A stretch of 64,000 nt of DNA from Pteria penguin (lineage: Eukaryota > Mollusca > Bivalvia > Pterioida > Pteriidae): contig CM068583.1 in the NCBI GenBank assembly GCA_035048485.1, forward strand, positions 46,939,790-47,003,789. The letters run 5' to 3'. This document shows, piece after piece, positions 23,401-34,925 of the stretch. The notes beneath the pieces are model-generated. The model saw only the letters and a program-made list of their open reading frames with translations. It searched no databases and was not told the origin of the DNA. Numbering within the stretch: the first letter of the stretch is position 1; each line of letters begins with the position of its first letter. Both the position numbers and the translations under genes were made by a program.

Positions 23401-26400
23401 TCACAACATGCAAAGTAAGTAAAACCTTGTTCAGGCCATAACTTCTTCCCCTGTGCATAGATTTCAATAATATTTCACAAAATTGTTACTTAGCACCCAA
23501 GGGTGTGTTATGACCTTGACCGTCAAAGGTCAAGGCCACAACATGCAAAGGGAATAAAACCTTGTCCAGACCATAACTTCTTCCCCTGTGCATGGATTTC
23601 ACTAATATTTCACAGAATTGTTACTAAGGACCCAAGAGTGTGTCATGACCTTGACCCAAGGTCAAAGCTCAAAGGTCAAGGTCACAACATGCAAAGTGAG
23701 TAAAACCTTGTCCAGGCCATAACTTCTTCCCCTGTGCATGGATTTCAATAATATTTCACAGAATAGTTACTTAGGACCCAAGGGTGTGTCATGACTTTGA
23801 CCCAAGGTCAAAGGTCAAGGTCACATCATGCAAAGTGAATAAAACTATGTTACTATGATAAGATGCTATGGAGATGCTATGTAATGTGATAACTCAAGTA
23901 AACACAGTTGTTTTTCATGAAACTTATACAGAATGCTTAAATAGTGTAGGGGAAGCCACTTTTCAGTTTTGAGCAAATTTCATTCTGTTGTTACAGAGTT
24001 ATGGGACTTGGATCCCTCTTTTTGGATTTCAATATTTCATTAAAAGTATTACCAAAGAGACCCATTTTGGTGGTAATAAAACCATACATTCACATTGATC
24101 CCGTCCAAAGTAAGCGACGGGCGTATAATGCCATGCTAAGCCTTGCTCTTGTTAATTGGTGTCTGGAAAAGGGGGTGGGGTCAAAAAGAACTTGTCTGCA
24201 TTTCTCTTAATTAAGACAGATGCAGATGATTTCATGGTGTCATATGAAAGGTCTAACTTGAAACAGTACACTTGGGTTTTATATTGGGGTATGGTCCCTA
24301 GGGTTGGGAATAATGGACAGTGATAAAAAATCTTATCTCTGCTTCTTGTCTTTATTAGTGATAGGTACTTAACTTTAGCAGATGATTTGGTGGTAGTATA
24401 TGACAGAGTCTAACCTGAAATTGTGAACCGGGTTTTAAACTTTGGTCTGGTTCATGGGGTAGGGAATCATGTTAACATGCAGGCATATCATGCACCTGTT
24501 TAGCGGTGCCCTATTTCTAATAAATGAAAATTGTCTATTACAAAGGTGTTCTCTTTGTTGATATATCCACACAATTCAAAAACATAGCAGCAGGGAGTTC
24601 AAGTGGAATTGAATACATGAATAGCAATATCTTGTCTATTGAGGATTTCTCAGAGGTGAAATTGATAAAAATACTGAGTTTTATATATATACCAGTAAAA
24701 TCAACATTTCAAGTGAAAAATGTTACTTTTCAGTATGGGAGAGAATGAAATAATAAATACGTTATGGTATATAAAGTGTCAACTTGAGAAGGATCCACAG
24801 TACGATCCAAATAAGGATCCACATCTTTTCATACGATTTTATGGAGATATGAATATGAATCAGGCTAGAGTAAAGTCTTTCATTGTTGATCTCTTTATTG
24901 GAGGCACAGAAAAGGTGAGTACCTTATATTAGCTAGTGTGGTACTCTGAGATTTTGAGTTTTAGAGTGTTCATTTATAAAACATTCTGTAAACAATTGTG
25001 ACCACATCTTGCCCTGTATCTGTGATCACATCTTGCCCTGTATCTGTGATCACATCTTGCCCTGTATCTGTGATCACATCTTGCCCTGTATCTGTGTGTC
25101 CATCTAATGTAAAATATTTCAGTTTTGACAATAGTATTTCTTTTAAGTGACGAAAGGGATTTGGTTGAAACTTAAAATGATTGAAGTACTGGGTACTTAA
25201 GGCTCCTACCAGAGTTACTGTTTTTCAAACATCTGTTGAGAGGCAGGTCCTTGGTAAATCAACATAAACTCCAGAATGTATCCTCCTTTGACAAACTTTT
25301 CATATGAGCTTCTAAGACTGACAAACAGAAAGCATCAGACTGATTCAAAAGGATATCTGAAGAAGTATATTTTTTTTGTTTCCATTCCAATTTTTAAATT
25401 TTGATGTACATGTACATATGTTTTTAGTTCCTTTGAGCCAAAGGCTCAAGTGTGCTATTGTCTTACCGTGTTGTCCATCTGGTGTTGTTAACTTTTCACA
25501 TTTTCAATTTCTTCTTCAAGAAGGATTTTGATGAAACTTTTAGGCATGAAGTACTAAAGGTCCCCTACAAGTGTTGTTGTTTTTTGTCTGGATCCATCAA
25601 CAGGTGGCACCACCACAGACAAAAGTAAGTTGCAGAGGTACACTCCTTTGACAAACCTCTTCTTCTGACCAGCTGCTTACAGAGACATACTGATCTAGAG
25701 GGATGTGTGAAGAGGTGTTGTTTTTTTTTTTTTTGGTTCTATTACTTATTGACATTTTTGATGTTTTTTCCACATTTTTTGGACTTAGTCATCTCAATGT
25801 AGAAAATACAATTTTTCTCCTTTTGGTAATATTGATGCTTTAATTTGGTTTCTTTTGATCATAATAATGGTAAAGAATGTTACCGTGAGAATTCTGTCAA
25901 TGTCTTAATTTTTGGATTTTTTAAGATGGCCAAATAAAATAGTGGTCGGAGGAGGGGGGAAGGGGAGATTTTTCCACAATTTCAACTTCTGCTGCCGAAA
26001 TATGGGAAGGATTATTGATGAAACTGGATAGGAATGAAGTACTCATGGTCTTTTTAAAGTGTTGATATTTTTAATCCAGATCTGCCTTCACGTTTTAGCA
26101 TTCATTTGCTATTGATTATTATTTTATAGATTTAAGGGTTATGTATTTTAATTTGGCCTGCATAATGTTGATGATGATGATTCAAATTTTACACTCAATT
26201 TTCAGTGCAAAATCTAGTCACAACACAATAAACATCAGGAAATATATATATTTATCTGCAAATTGTTAAAGCTGTCAATTGAATAAAGAAATTTTGTTCA
26301 GGTGAGCGATATCGATCCACTTGGGCGTCTTGTTTCATACTTCTTAAATTTTGTTCCAGTCAGCATTTAAATATGTCATAATATGAATACATTTTTGAAA

Positions 26401-27745
26401 CGCCATCCCAAATAAAGATATATAAGTCTGCTTATATCTTGATGATATACATACCAAATTTATTTTGTCATGTATTATATCAGTATAAATATTTCAATGT
26501 ATATGTTTATTTACAATGTTATATTCTACATTTATACTTTATTGATTATATAATACACATTGTGTTCAAAATATGCTTCTTTTCACTCTGCTCTAAGGAT
26601 AATGTTAGATGATGGTAAGGACTAGTATATGATTAAAATACAAAAACCTAGCTTTTACTGGTAGATTTTCTGAATATGATGTAATGATAAGTCTCTTGTT
26701 CACAAGTGATTCTGAAGATTTTGTGAACACCATTGCCTTATTTCAGACTGTGGGCACTATGAGTTTCCTTTTATATCACTTGGCCAAACACAAGGACATC
26801 CAAGATAAATTACATCAAGAAATTGTCAGAGAGACTCAAACAGAGGGCAAATTCACCGTTAATTTATTAGAGAACATGTATTATTTAGAAGCTTGTCTGA
26901 AGGAATCTTTCAGAATATATTTTCCCCGTCCAATTGGACTGGAGCGTGTATTAACCCAAGACATGGTACTTCAGCATTATCATATCCCCAAAGGTGTAAG
27001 TATGACAAATGGCAATTTAAGTATTGTCACATTTCTTTAGAGGTCAGTATATTTGAGTTTACTCACAATAATCAGTTTTCAAATTCTTGAAGAATAGTAT
27101 ATCTAACAAGACAAGATTTATGAAAATACCAACTTTTGTCTTTAGTCTAGAAGTATTCTCTATTCTGATGTTGACTCAAAATAAATTTCAGACTACTGTG
27201 ATGTGTGTACAGAACATTAACATGACACGGAATCCAGATATATTTCCTAATCCAGATTGCTTTGACCCAGAGAGGTGGTTAAAGCCTGCTGATACACAGA
27301 GTAATAAATATGACTTTACAGACTTTGCAGTGATGCCCTTTGGTCTTGGTCCAAGAAACTGCCTAGGAAAACGTTATGCAATCTTTCAGATATACATAGG
27401 AATAACAAGGGTAAGTCTGTCTGTCATTGAGAATGTGGAGCCTGTTGTGGAAAAGCTGGTTGGCTGGATGTGTGGATGAGTGAATCTGTAAAACATCCAA
27501 AGTTCTTAGTAGAATTTATCGGTAGATTTCTTTACACTGAACAACATAGTGATTTCTAACAATTTTGCATTTTGATCCTAATATTAAAATACATACTGTC
27601 TTCAAATGTTTTCGTTTACTTTTTACAGGTGCTAGAAAGATTTGAATTGTCACTGACAGAACCGGAAAAGGAGATTGATATCATTTATACACCCTTTCAG
27701 GAAACTACGGAACCCATTGGTCTGACTTTGACACCAAGAAAATGA
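14462..27745 (+). CDS. Mitochondrial-clan cytochrome P450, complete, eight coding exons
   Basis: This encodes a haem-thiolate monooxygenase, probably in the mitochondrial inner membrane and fed by adrenodoxin. Exons are 14462-14690, 17271-17502, 18360-18538, 21651-21834, 24734-24914, 26747-26995, 27192-27410 and 27629-27745. All have GT/AG borders and the phases join without a stop, giving 1590 nt and 529 residues, the usual length. Residues 1-40 are Arg- then Ser-rich like a mitochondrial presequence, followed by an IPGP hinge. The C-helix has 'EGKDW..LR'. The K-helix ExxR is E388-R391. 'FDPERW' lies at about 442-447. The haem loop PFGLGPRNCLG has the ligand Cys475. The I-helix reads GGTEKT (331-336), with Lys335 where the usual oxygen-activating Thr sits. 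An acceptor-like site at 14438 suggests a 5' non-coding exon, and directly after it lies a two-codon upstream frame (ATG AAT TAA). Subfamily is unresolved (CYP10/12/27-like possible). The substrate is unknown. Confidence 0.92.
15590..16110. repeat. Four diverged tandem units of about 140 bp
   Basis: Each unit contains, in order, 'accattaatgatacca-cttcaaa', 'gtcag-ttgtacacattgatg', 'gagttcttcccaa', 'acacaaaatttggtga' and 'cttcagtgaacacagtctga'. The preceding 'gatgtttgtctgtctgtttg' resembles the heads of the hairpin-headed repeats elsewhere in the window. Confidence 0.75.
16552..16791. mobile_element. 240-bp foldback element with TA target duplication
   Basis: CAGTACAGTCC at the left end is mirrored exactly by GGACTGTACTG at the right end, and both are flanked by TA (16550-16551 and 16792-16793), as for Tc1/mariner-type MITEs. 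The interior is packed with short palindromes of the form CCCACTG/CAGTGGG and GTCCACTG/CAGTGGAC. The open frame across it is an artefact. Confidence 0.8.
18060..18215. repeat. Short tandem repeat with unit near TTTATCTTTGATATTCTGTA
   Basis: There are about seven imperfect copies of a roughly 20-bp AT-rich unit in P450 intron 2. Confidence 0.8.
18785..19086 (+). repeat. Fragment of a 'GTCTGTCTGTTTG' repeat family
   Basis: After a T run and 'ATACTCCCGGATCGATAGAT' come 'ttttgtcctgtctgtctgtttg', 'taaccttg-ccataacttttgaa' and 'agacttcatattt', the last two seen twice. The same order occurs at about 58090-58330 and, more weakly, near 530-720. It is interrupted at its right by a family A element. 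Confidence 0.6.
19095..20136 (+). mobile_element. Hairpin-headed repeat, family A, copy in P450 intron 3
   Basis: The head is a perfect palindrome, CACTTGAGCC-AAA-GGCTCAAGTG. The body shares the 'aggtggcgccaccacag' segment with the copy at 2433. The right part has three to four tandem subunits of about 132 bp (19545-19990, each with 'gtaatccaagatggcc-ccattggctctgattgg'). The end is 'caggtgagcgata', then the GGCCCATTTGGGCC hairpin and TCTTGTTTT. Minus-strand open frames over the subunits are artefacts. Confidence 0.8.
20655..20995. repeat. 27-bp tandem repeat, about a dozen units
   Basis: The unit is close to CAGCCTAGTGATATGACATA followed by GTATATG, with CCCAGTGACACGA variants. It lies in P450 intron 3. 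As 27 is a multiple of three, long minus-strand frames appear that I regard as artefacts. Confidence 0.85.
22151..24153 (+). mobile_element. Hairpin-headed repeat, family B, 2-kb copy with internal 'AGGTCA' array
   Basis: The head is tatacgcc-gtcttaagaagg-ggcgtaata. The 3' end is 'gcgacgggcgtataatgcc..gctaagccttgctcttgtt', matching the 30315-31258 copy. The interior is about ten tandem units of 140-170 bp ('ccttgtccaggccataactt', 'cacagaattgttacttagga', 'caaaggtcaaggtcacaaca'). It lies in P450 intron 4 and is nested inside an older repeat whose pieces flank it (about 21970-22140 and 24160-24480). It has no coding capacity. Confidence 0.8.
24999..25097. repeat. 24-bp tandem repeat, four units
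   Basis: The unit TGTGATCACATCTTGCCCTG followed by TATC is repeated about four times almost perfectly, just inside P450 intron 5. Confidence 0.9.
25436..26335 (+). mobile_element. Hairpin-headed repeat, family A, diverged copy in P450 intron 5
   Basis: The head is 'ctttgagccaaaggctcaag'. The body carries 'aacaggtggcaccaccacag'. The end is 'caggtgagcgatatcgatcc' and 'ttgggcgtcttgttt'. It is about 900 bp long, with no open frame. Confidence 0.75.
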
Positions 27746-28170
27746 AAATGAAATACTTTATGTGATTTAGATAATATGAAATATGAGTGTATATTTGTAT
27801 CAAAAGTTTGGACAATGACTTCAAAAACTGATTCAGTGACTGAATTGGTTATGATTTTTGATGAAATTTGCAGAGATGTTTGTAACAAAATCATGAATGA
27901 TGGCATCATGCTATTCCAGGTATTAATAAGAAAGGTCTCTGTGGGCTGAAGATTATAATGTGATTACACCTGATACAAAAGAGTTTGTGTACTTAAGTTA
28001 TCACTCATGAGATAATGTATTCAGCATAGTCAGATAGATGTAAGGAATATCTGAATACTAGAAGAGGATCAAGTTGATTTATGCATTATTACTGACAAAG
28101 CTTATTCAGTGGAGATGATACATTCTTGCACATGTTGACTGTTTTCATTCAATAAGTAACATTTAAATGA

Positions 28171-28176
28171 AATAAA
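28171..28176 (+). promoter_or_regulatory. Candidate polyadenylation signal for the P450 gene
   Basis: AATAAA lies 426 bp after the P450 stop codon. It is the first canonical hexamer I noticed downstream, and no other gene intervenes. Confidence 0.45.
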
Positions 28177-28512
28177 TGTGTGTCACTTAATGTAGTATTT
28201 TCATTATATTTTACTACAGAGTTTTATACTAAACATACATTGTACCTTGATGATTTCTTTGACTCTTAAATGTACATTTCTGTCCATTTCGGCATTTGGT
28301 AATATTTACAATGCTAGTCAAATTCCTTCGATGAACCATGCTAAACAGACTCGGTTCATCAGCCCATGAACTTGGGTCTTAGAAGTAGTACCCGGCATAT
28401 GGCAAATCACATGCGTAGTAATATAAAAAGAGGTGGGGCTTACTTAATAAAATATAAGAATTGTAATAACAAAATTCATGCATCTGTTAATTTTGAGCAA
28501 TTAAAGAAATTA

Positions 28513-28739
28513 CCTGGGTCCAGCGCCATAAACTGAGAATATACTTAAGTCAAAAATTTCATTTTAATTTATTCCATTAACAAACTTTCAAATAAATTTT
28601 AATGCAGAATGGTTTAATTCTATTTATCAGTAGCATAAAACTGAATAAAATCCAAATCCCAGTTATTAATTCATTGATGAACAGAAGAATATGAATTTTT
28701 GACTTAAGTATATTCTCAGTTTATGGCGCTGGACCCTGG
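28513..28739. mobile_element. 227-bp foldback element with 47-bp near-perfect inverted repeats
   Basis: The left arm begins CCTGGGTCCAGCGCCATAAA. The right arm ends TTTATGGCGCTGGACCCTGG. The mirrored match runs about 47 bp with one or two differences and encloses about 130 bp of AT-rich sequence. It has no coding capacity and no obvious target duplication. Confidence 0.85.
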
Positions 28740-28897
28740 ACAGATAGAGTATTTTTAGCATTCTAGACACGCACTATATTGCGTGGCGGAAGTACTTTTT
28801 CGCTTCAGGAAAAATTCAGTCCTTGCCAGTTTGATAACAGGGAATTTGATATTTTGTTTTCAAAAAAAAGAAACTTTTAAAATTCATTGTAAATATA

Positions 28898-29082
28898 AGG
28901 AATGACTGTCTTTTTTTCTAGGTTCATTGGGAATGAACTTGGGTGAGAAACAAACAAATCATTCGAGAATCGCTTTGCGAAACAAACAAATCACGTGAAC
29001 TGCAAAGCGGTTCTCGAATGATTTGTTTGTTTCTCACCCAAGTTAATTCCCCATGAACCTAGATAAAAAGACAGTCATTCCT
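28898..29082. mobile_element. 185-bp foldback element flanked by TA
   Basis: The left arm AGGAATGACTGTC...CATTCGAGAA is mirrored by the right arm TTCTCGAATG...GACAGTCATTCCT over about 80 bp, with a spacer of about 25 bp. TA flanks both ends (28896-28897 and 29083-29084). The near-perfect arms suggest fairly recent insertion. Confidence 0.85.
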
Positions 29083-29220
29083 TAAATGAATTTGATGTTC
29101 AAGTATTTATACTTTCAATTTCCACAATTTAGACCTTGAGTATCACCGAAGAGACATAATTTGTCGAATATGCACATGGTGTACTAATTTAAATTACGTA
29201 TAGTTTTTTGATACTTATTT

Positions 29221-29848
29221 TTATGCTCCCAGAAAACTTTCGGGGTAGCATATAGTCACTGTTGTGTCCTGTGTCTGTTTGTCCATCCGTCTGAGTTCAT
29301 ATCTCCTATACTTTTCACCAGAATTTGATCATACTTCTCCAAAAAGTAATTTAGGTGAAGAGTTTTGGGACAAAGGTCACTCAAGGTCATTTCTGAAAGG
29401 TCAAGGTCCCTTATTAACAATGACTTAAAATACCATGAAGTACTTGTATCTCGTACACCTTTCATCATAATTTGATCATACTTCACCAAAAATGTAATTT
29501 AGGTTAAGCTTTTAGAAAAAGTTCACTCAAGGTCATTTTTGAAAGGTCATGTTCAGGATAAAAAGTTTTATTTCATATCTAAACAAGGTCAAGCTTACTC
29601 ATTTCAAGATACTGTATTCACTTGTTGTTCTACAGTTGACTCAATTGGATATCCATGTGATACATTGAGATTTGAAATCTTCATCAATTAATACAATGAT
29701 TTTCTATATACCCAGTCCTTCATTTCCTTCATTATTGCTGTGCTTCTTGGGGCATCCGTTAGTTTTACTGATTTTTGTATATGAATTGAGTCATTAATTT
29801 CCTGCATCATAACTGCCGTTCGGGGAGCATACATCAGTTTTCCTGATT
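29221..29848 (+). mobile_element. Hairpin-headed repeat, family D
   Basis: The head is TTATGCTCCC...GGGGTAGCATA (29221-29252). The body has 'gtttgtccatccgtctg' and two units with 'tttgatcatactt-ccaaaaa-taatttagg-ta' and 'actcaaggtcattt-tgaaaggtca'. The right end repeats the half-head as cggggagcatacatcagttt (near 29823-29842). The layout is the same as families A to C with unrelated sequence. Confidence 0.6.
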
Positions 29849-30314
29849 CTATTGTTATCTTTTAAGGCTTACAGAGCATGTTAATGGGATTTTTTTTTTG
29901 CCTGATGAATTTTACCCAGATAATTTCTCTGGTGTATTGAAAATTATGTAGTAACATCGACGATCATATATTTCGAACAACTATGTGCAAATATAAATCT
30001 TTAAACAAAGTGTGAATCTTGATATGGTTGTCATTAGAGAGCGCATTATTTGTACATGTAATTATGGCCATCTTCGTCATTCCTACTTTTGACAAATAAT
30101 CTCATTTAATCATCAGATGAACATTCGGCATGACCAGTGTGTCTGAAAAATGGCACCATATTTGTACTTTCAAAGAGAGAGAGAGAGAGGGCTCTTAGTA
30201 TATATAAGAAACACTTCATGGTCGATATCGGTGCTTCTAATTTTACGTATGCAGATTCGTATATAAGAGCCCGGCTTTACACCTGTCTTATAATCCGACT
30301 CATTTCTACCATTT

Positions 30315-31258
30315 TATACGCCCATCATTAGACGGGACGTATTATGTTATGGCGTTGTCCGTCCGTCCGGGGTCATGTTTTCCGGACCTTTTTTTTGCCG
30401 TCTTTCAAGATATTGAATTGAAATTTGGTATATAGCTTTATTTCAAGCGGCGTCAGTACCAGTTCGAGTTTTGTTACGATTGATCCACTTTTGACGGATT
30501 TATGGCCCTTGGACTTATAAATATCAAATTTTTTTTTTTTAAAATTCATTAAAAATCTATTTTTTGTCAAAACATTATGAAATTTCTCATGAAACAAGTA
30601 AAGTGTACCAACTATCACATATGTTATGGTTTTTAATATCTTTTTATTCATTTTTGAGAAATTTATAATTTTAGGGGGGGGGGTTGACCATATGTCCTAG
30701 GTCATGTTTTCCGCACTTTTTTTGCCGTCTTTCAAGATATTGAGTTGAAATTTAGTATACAGCTTTATATCAAGCAGCGTCAGTACCAGTTCGAGTTTTG
30801 TTACGATTGACCTACTTTTGACGGATTTATGGCCCTTGGACTTATAAATTTCAAGATTTTGTTTTGAAAATTCATTAAAAATCTAATTTTTGTAAAAACA
30901 TTATGAAATTTACAATGAAACAAGTAAAATGTACCAACTTCCACATATTTTACAGGTATTGATATCTTTTTTTTTCATTTTTGAGAAATTTATAATTTTA
31001 AGAGGGGGGGGGGCCTTGTACTAAAAAATTTCAAGTTTGTTTTTGCAGGTCAAGTTCCAAGATGGGAAGATGGGTTGGATAGGACCATTTCTGCAGGAGT
31101 TATTGCCCTTGGACTTATTCCTATGATAAAATGCTATGAAACGCAATTAATTTCAGTAAACGTCAGATGTTTTTCATGAAAATCATGCCAAATGCGAATT
31201 GATCCTGTCCGAATTAAGCGACGGGCGTATTATGCCACGCTAGGCGTTGCTCTTGTTT
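30315..31258 (+). mobile_element. Hairpin-headed repeat, family B, 0.94-kb copy
   Basis: The head is tatacgcccatc-atta-gacgggacgtatta. The body is two 300-bp tandem halves ('tttttttgccgtctttcaag', 'gttttgttacgattga', 'tttatggcccttggacttat'). The 3' end is 'gcgacgggcgtattatgcca' and 'ggcgttgctcttgttt'. The body differs from the 22151 copy although the two ends agree. Confidence 0.8.
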
Positions 31259-31439
31259 AATATTAGTGACAACTTTACAGAAAATGAAAGTGCTTGAATT
31301 TGGCATATATGTAATTTAATCCACTTGTTAAACAGTTGGGCTAAATTCGCATTTCTATACCGCCGTTTTGTTTTCTGAGTCAACTTACAGGTCATGCAGA
31401 CTTTTAATTAAGTAAATATCCATTTTCCTTGCTACAGTT

Positions 31440-31660
31440 TGGAGGTTCCACCAGCTCTCATCAGTTGGCAAAGGTTGTATACCACTGTGAGAGGAGGACT
31501 TGGTGTGAGGTTTCGGGGAAACCTCAAATTGGCAGGGTAGGTGTGTGGCAGACTAGGACATCGGCCCAGAAAGCTCAGTTGGTAAGGCATCCGCCATGTT
31601 AGCGGAAGGTCCTGGGTTCGAGTCCCGGTCTGGCCAATGATTTTTCAACCTTCCTGCTAC
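31440..31660 (+). mobile_element. tRNA-derived SINE-like element
   Basis: 31563-31640 folds like a tRNA: A-box-like AGCTCAGTTGGTAAGGC, an anticodon-like arm (tccgc-catgtta-gcgga) and a B box GGTTCGAGTCC with a good T stem. The acceptor stem is only partly paired and base 33 is A, so it is a tRNA relative and not a tRNA gene. Similar sequences 'ttccttgctacagtt' (31428-31442) and 'ttcctgctacagtt' (31650) flank about 210 bp and may be target duplications. A perfect 8-bp hairpin gaggtttc-ggg-gaaacctc lies at 31508-31526. Confidence 0.55.
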
Positions 31661-32424
31661 AGTTCCCTTGAGATATGATTTATTGTCTCAACATTCATTT
31701 ACATCAGTTAATCAAATTTATATGCAAAACGTCAAAATAGCAATGAGTCGGGTAGGCTTATATTATTGTAATTAGCCAGGACGGAACCCAATAATGATTG
31801 TTTCATCAATAAAACCCTTAAATCATTCGATCAGTGTCTAGTTTTTAACTGAAGTACGGACATGGATATATCACTTTTGCTCGCTGAGAACACACTCTTT
31901 TACAAACTGATTACAAAGCTGCGTACATACATTATTTTATATAGCTTAACTATATCCACTGACTTGTGTCTGCAACTGTTGGTACTTTAAATTGTTAATC
32001 AGTATGGTTACTTTTATTATTATATTGTATAATTATTTGTTGTTGTTGATGATCATCATCATCGTCGTCGTCGTCTACATGCATACAAATACTATAATAA
32101 AATGTCAGTTCATACTCGGAGTAGGACACTTGCAGTATGACTAACTAGAATGCATAATGACATATTTTGTACAAGCATTGCCTGACTCTGTACCAATTTT
32201 GACTAAAGTTTCTTGGGGTATGAACCCCAGAAACCATCCCTCTTCCATCTATGGTTCAGATCGTGACAATTATACACACACATGCAAATAAGAAATTCAC
32301 TTGTTATTTTGTGAACATGGCCTAACGCATGCATAAATTTACATAGTAAACAAAATGTGAAAAAGTAACTTTCTTCAAATATTGAATAATGATACTTGGT
32401 TCCTCTTCTTGTTAGTTATTTTTG

Positions 32425-32538
<114 letters not shown>

Positions 32539-32804
32539 TTTTAAGCTCAAAAAGCACATAGCATAACACATATATACATTCATTTACATACATGAGAAGC
32601 AACGATACATATTGTAAAGATTCATAATATAAATATATGCTAGTAAATAAATTATCAAAATAACAAGTTATAATATAGCAATTCAATACATATTCATAAC
32701 AATATTCATATTAATTCATCTTTTAATTTCATAGCCGAAAATATATAATTGGATAGATTAATATAATGTTTACGCTTTTGACTTGAAAATAATTTCACAA
32801 TTTT

Positions 32805-33250
32805 TTAAATATTAGGCCATGAGTGACAGAATTTTGGCAAAAACTCACTACGTAGATTTCTATATAAAGGACATGCTAAAATAAAGTGATAATCGTTTTC
32901 AAACATATTCAGTGAGCAATGTTTACATTTTCTATTTTCTCTTACAATGTTTTGATGTCTACCCGATTCTATTTCTAAATTGTGAGCAGAACAACGTATT
33001 CTAGTCAAAAAACATCTATGCTTGATATTATCAATATTGCCTAAATACGGTTCAAACTCAAAATTTTGTTTAATAGTAGCATAAAAATTTAAACGAGACA
33101 TTGTAATAATTTTGCTTTTCCAGTTCTGAATAAAAACAATCAATTAATCTTTGCTTGATAACATAAAATTGGCTAAAATCTACTAAATTAGAATGCCATA
33201 ATTCAGAAAATCCAAGCTCATCAGGTTGTTGGTCTGGTTTTGTTTTTAAT
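32805..33250 (-). pseudogene. LINE ORF2 C-terminal fragment with a frameshift
   Basis: On the minus strand 33143-32805 encodes the characteristic C-terminal region of many LINE ORF2 proteins: 'SRLNFYATIKQNFEFEPYL', 'RIRCSAHNLEIESGR' and a zinc-finger-like C.HC...CP ('CKHCS...HFILACPLYRNLR'). The preceding part ('IKQRLIDCFYSE') is in another frame (about 33240-33130), so a frameshift near 33125 breaks the gene. No reverse-transcriptase core is present. It is a 5'-truncated, inactive insertion. Confidence 0.8.
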
Positions 33251-34630
33251 TTTTTTTTAGCTTTAATTTCATTAGAAATATTCTCACTTTGCCTTAATAT
33301 GCAAAAGTGAATGCATGTATTCCAACCGCACGGAATCTTCTCGCGTGGAACAAATGGTAATTTCCAACGACTTCCAGGGGAAAGTTGCCTTATTTCGCCC
33401 CCAACTAATTGCTTTATCGCCAAACACCACAGGGACAAAGCTCTCTTGAACCTGGGATCGATTTTCGTATGTCCATATATATACGATACTATACGAATCA
33501 AGCGAGCTTTGTTCATGTGGCTAAGACCCAACCAATTTGGTCAAGCCCAGGCGCGTACTCAGAAATTTTGTCGAGAGGGGTCCACGCATGTTGTTGTGCA
33601 GTGGCGAAGCTAGCGTAGCCTGAATATATGTGTAGGCAGAATTTTTCGAGGCCTATGTATACCAAAAATAAAAATATTAAATAAAGGAAACTATGCATTA
33701 CTTGGCAAAATTATGTGTAGGCAAATGCATTTTTGCCTTATGGTCGCTACACCACTGTTGTGTGTAAAATTACTCTAATTACTTTACATCGAAAAACAAC
33801 AAGAAAAGTAATTTTCACCAAATCTCACGGAAGGTATCGACCCCCGGTCCACCTCTCTGGATCGGCACATGAAGCTTACTATAAACGTAAACTGTACAAG
33901 ATTATTATTCCAAAATAACACCAGAATATCCACAATCTACCGATAAAGTAAAGAGTTCATCACATCGATCTTCTAATCATTGAGTTTCCCAGTACACAGT
34001 TCATAACATGTTTACCCTTTAGTAGCCCCTAGCATCAACACGCAGTAGTCATTATTCTCGCGAGATGCAGAAAGCAGGAGTGTACTGTGTAGACTACATT
34101 TACATTTACATGAGTGTAAACACTTTACACATCCACTGAGTAAGTATAACATGTACATGTACGTAGATACTCGGGTTAAATATGGTAGATTATAATATGG
34201 TCATCTACAATCACGACGCATTTGACTGTCCAGTGTGGCCTGGCCTGCCTAGCTACGCTTGGTTAACTTAAGTCATCAGTCATGGCCTTAATGCTGGACA
34301 TGTAGGTGTGGCGCGAGAGTAGATGCCGGGCATAAGAGATTTTAAGATCCCTTTATGTGGACATGAATGTATGGGATGTAGTATTTGAAACGTTATCTTT
34401 TTAAAGATAAAGATGCCGTCACAGGAAATATAAAAAAGGAAGATAAAATATTGTCCATTACACCGGCAAACGTATATATATAGTCTATAGATCTAGTAAG
34501 GATGGGTGATTATATGGGAAAGGAGTAACCACTCCCTCCTTGTGGTCCAGTATCATCGAGCAACTTTTGTTTATTAGGCCATGACTACTGTACGGTACTG
34601 TAGGAAATTGACACATTTTGACACACATGT
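33250..34630. other. Spacer without a recognised gene
   Basis: An open minus-strand frame continues from the LINE fragment to 33531, but its sequence does not look like LINE protein and I cannot assign it. Nothing else supportable was seen. Confidence 0.5.
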
Positions 34631-34637
34631 AGGTTAC

Positions 34638-34795
34638 AGTGGTGGATCCAGGATTTCCAAAAAGGGGGGGGGGCACATATGTATCAGCCAAACTACTCAG
34701 CAATTTTTTTTGGTGCCGAATATCTGGATTTTTTTCTTGTAAATATGTGGCGAAAGGGGGAGGGGTGCTCCCCCTCCTCTAAATCTGCCACTGGG
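34638..34795. mobile_element. Short hAT-like foldback remnant
   Basis: CAGTGGTGGATCCAGGATTT at the left is mirrored imperfectly by aaatctgccactg at the right, with G-rich and C-rich inner parts (aaaaaggggggggg; ggtgctccccctcct). These end sequences are frequent in animal hAT MITEs. Target duplication is not clear. Confidence 0.5.
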
Positions 34796-34826
34796 CTATG
34801 CATTGTAGTAATTACCTAGTATTTTG

Positions 34827-34828
<2 letters not shown>

Positions 34829-34922
<94 letters not shown>
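34829..34922. repeat. (TA)n dinucleotide repeat, about 46 units
   Basis: This is a pure TA tract in gene-free sequence. Confidence 0.97.

Positions 34923-34925
<3 letters not shown>

Noticed and set aside
31563..31640. Candidate tRNA gene
   Set aside because: The B box and T stem are good, but the acceptor stem pairs poorly and base 33 is A instead of T, so I call it a SINE head.
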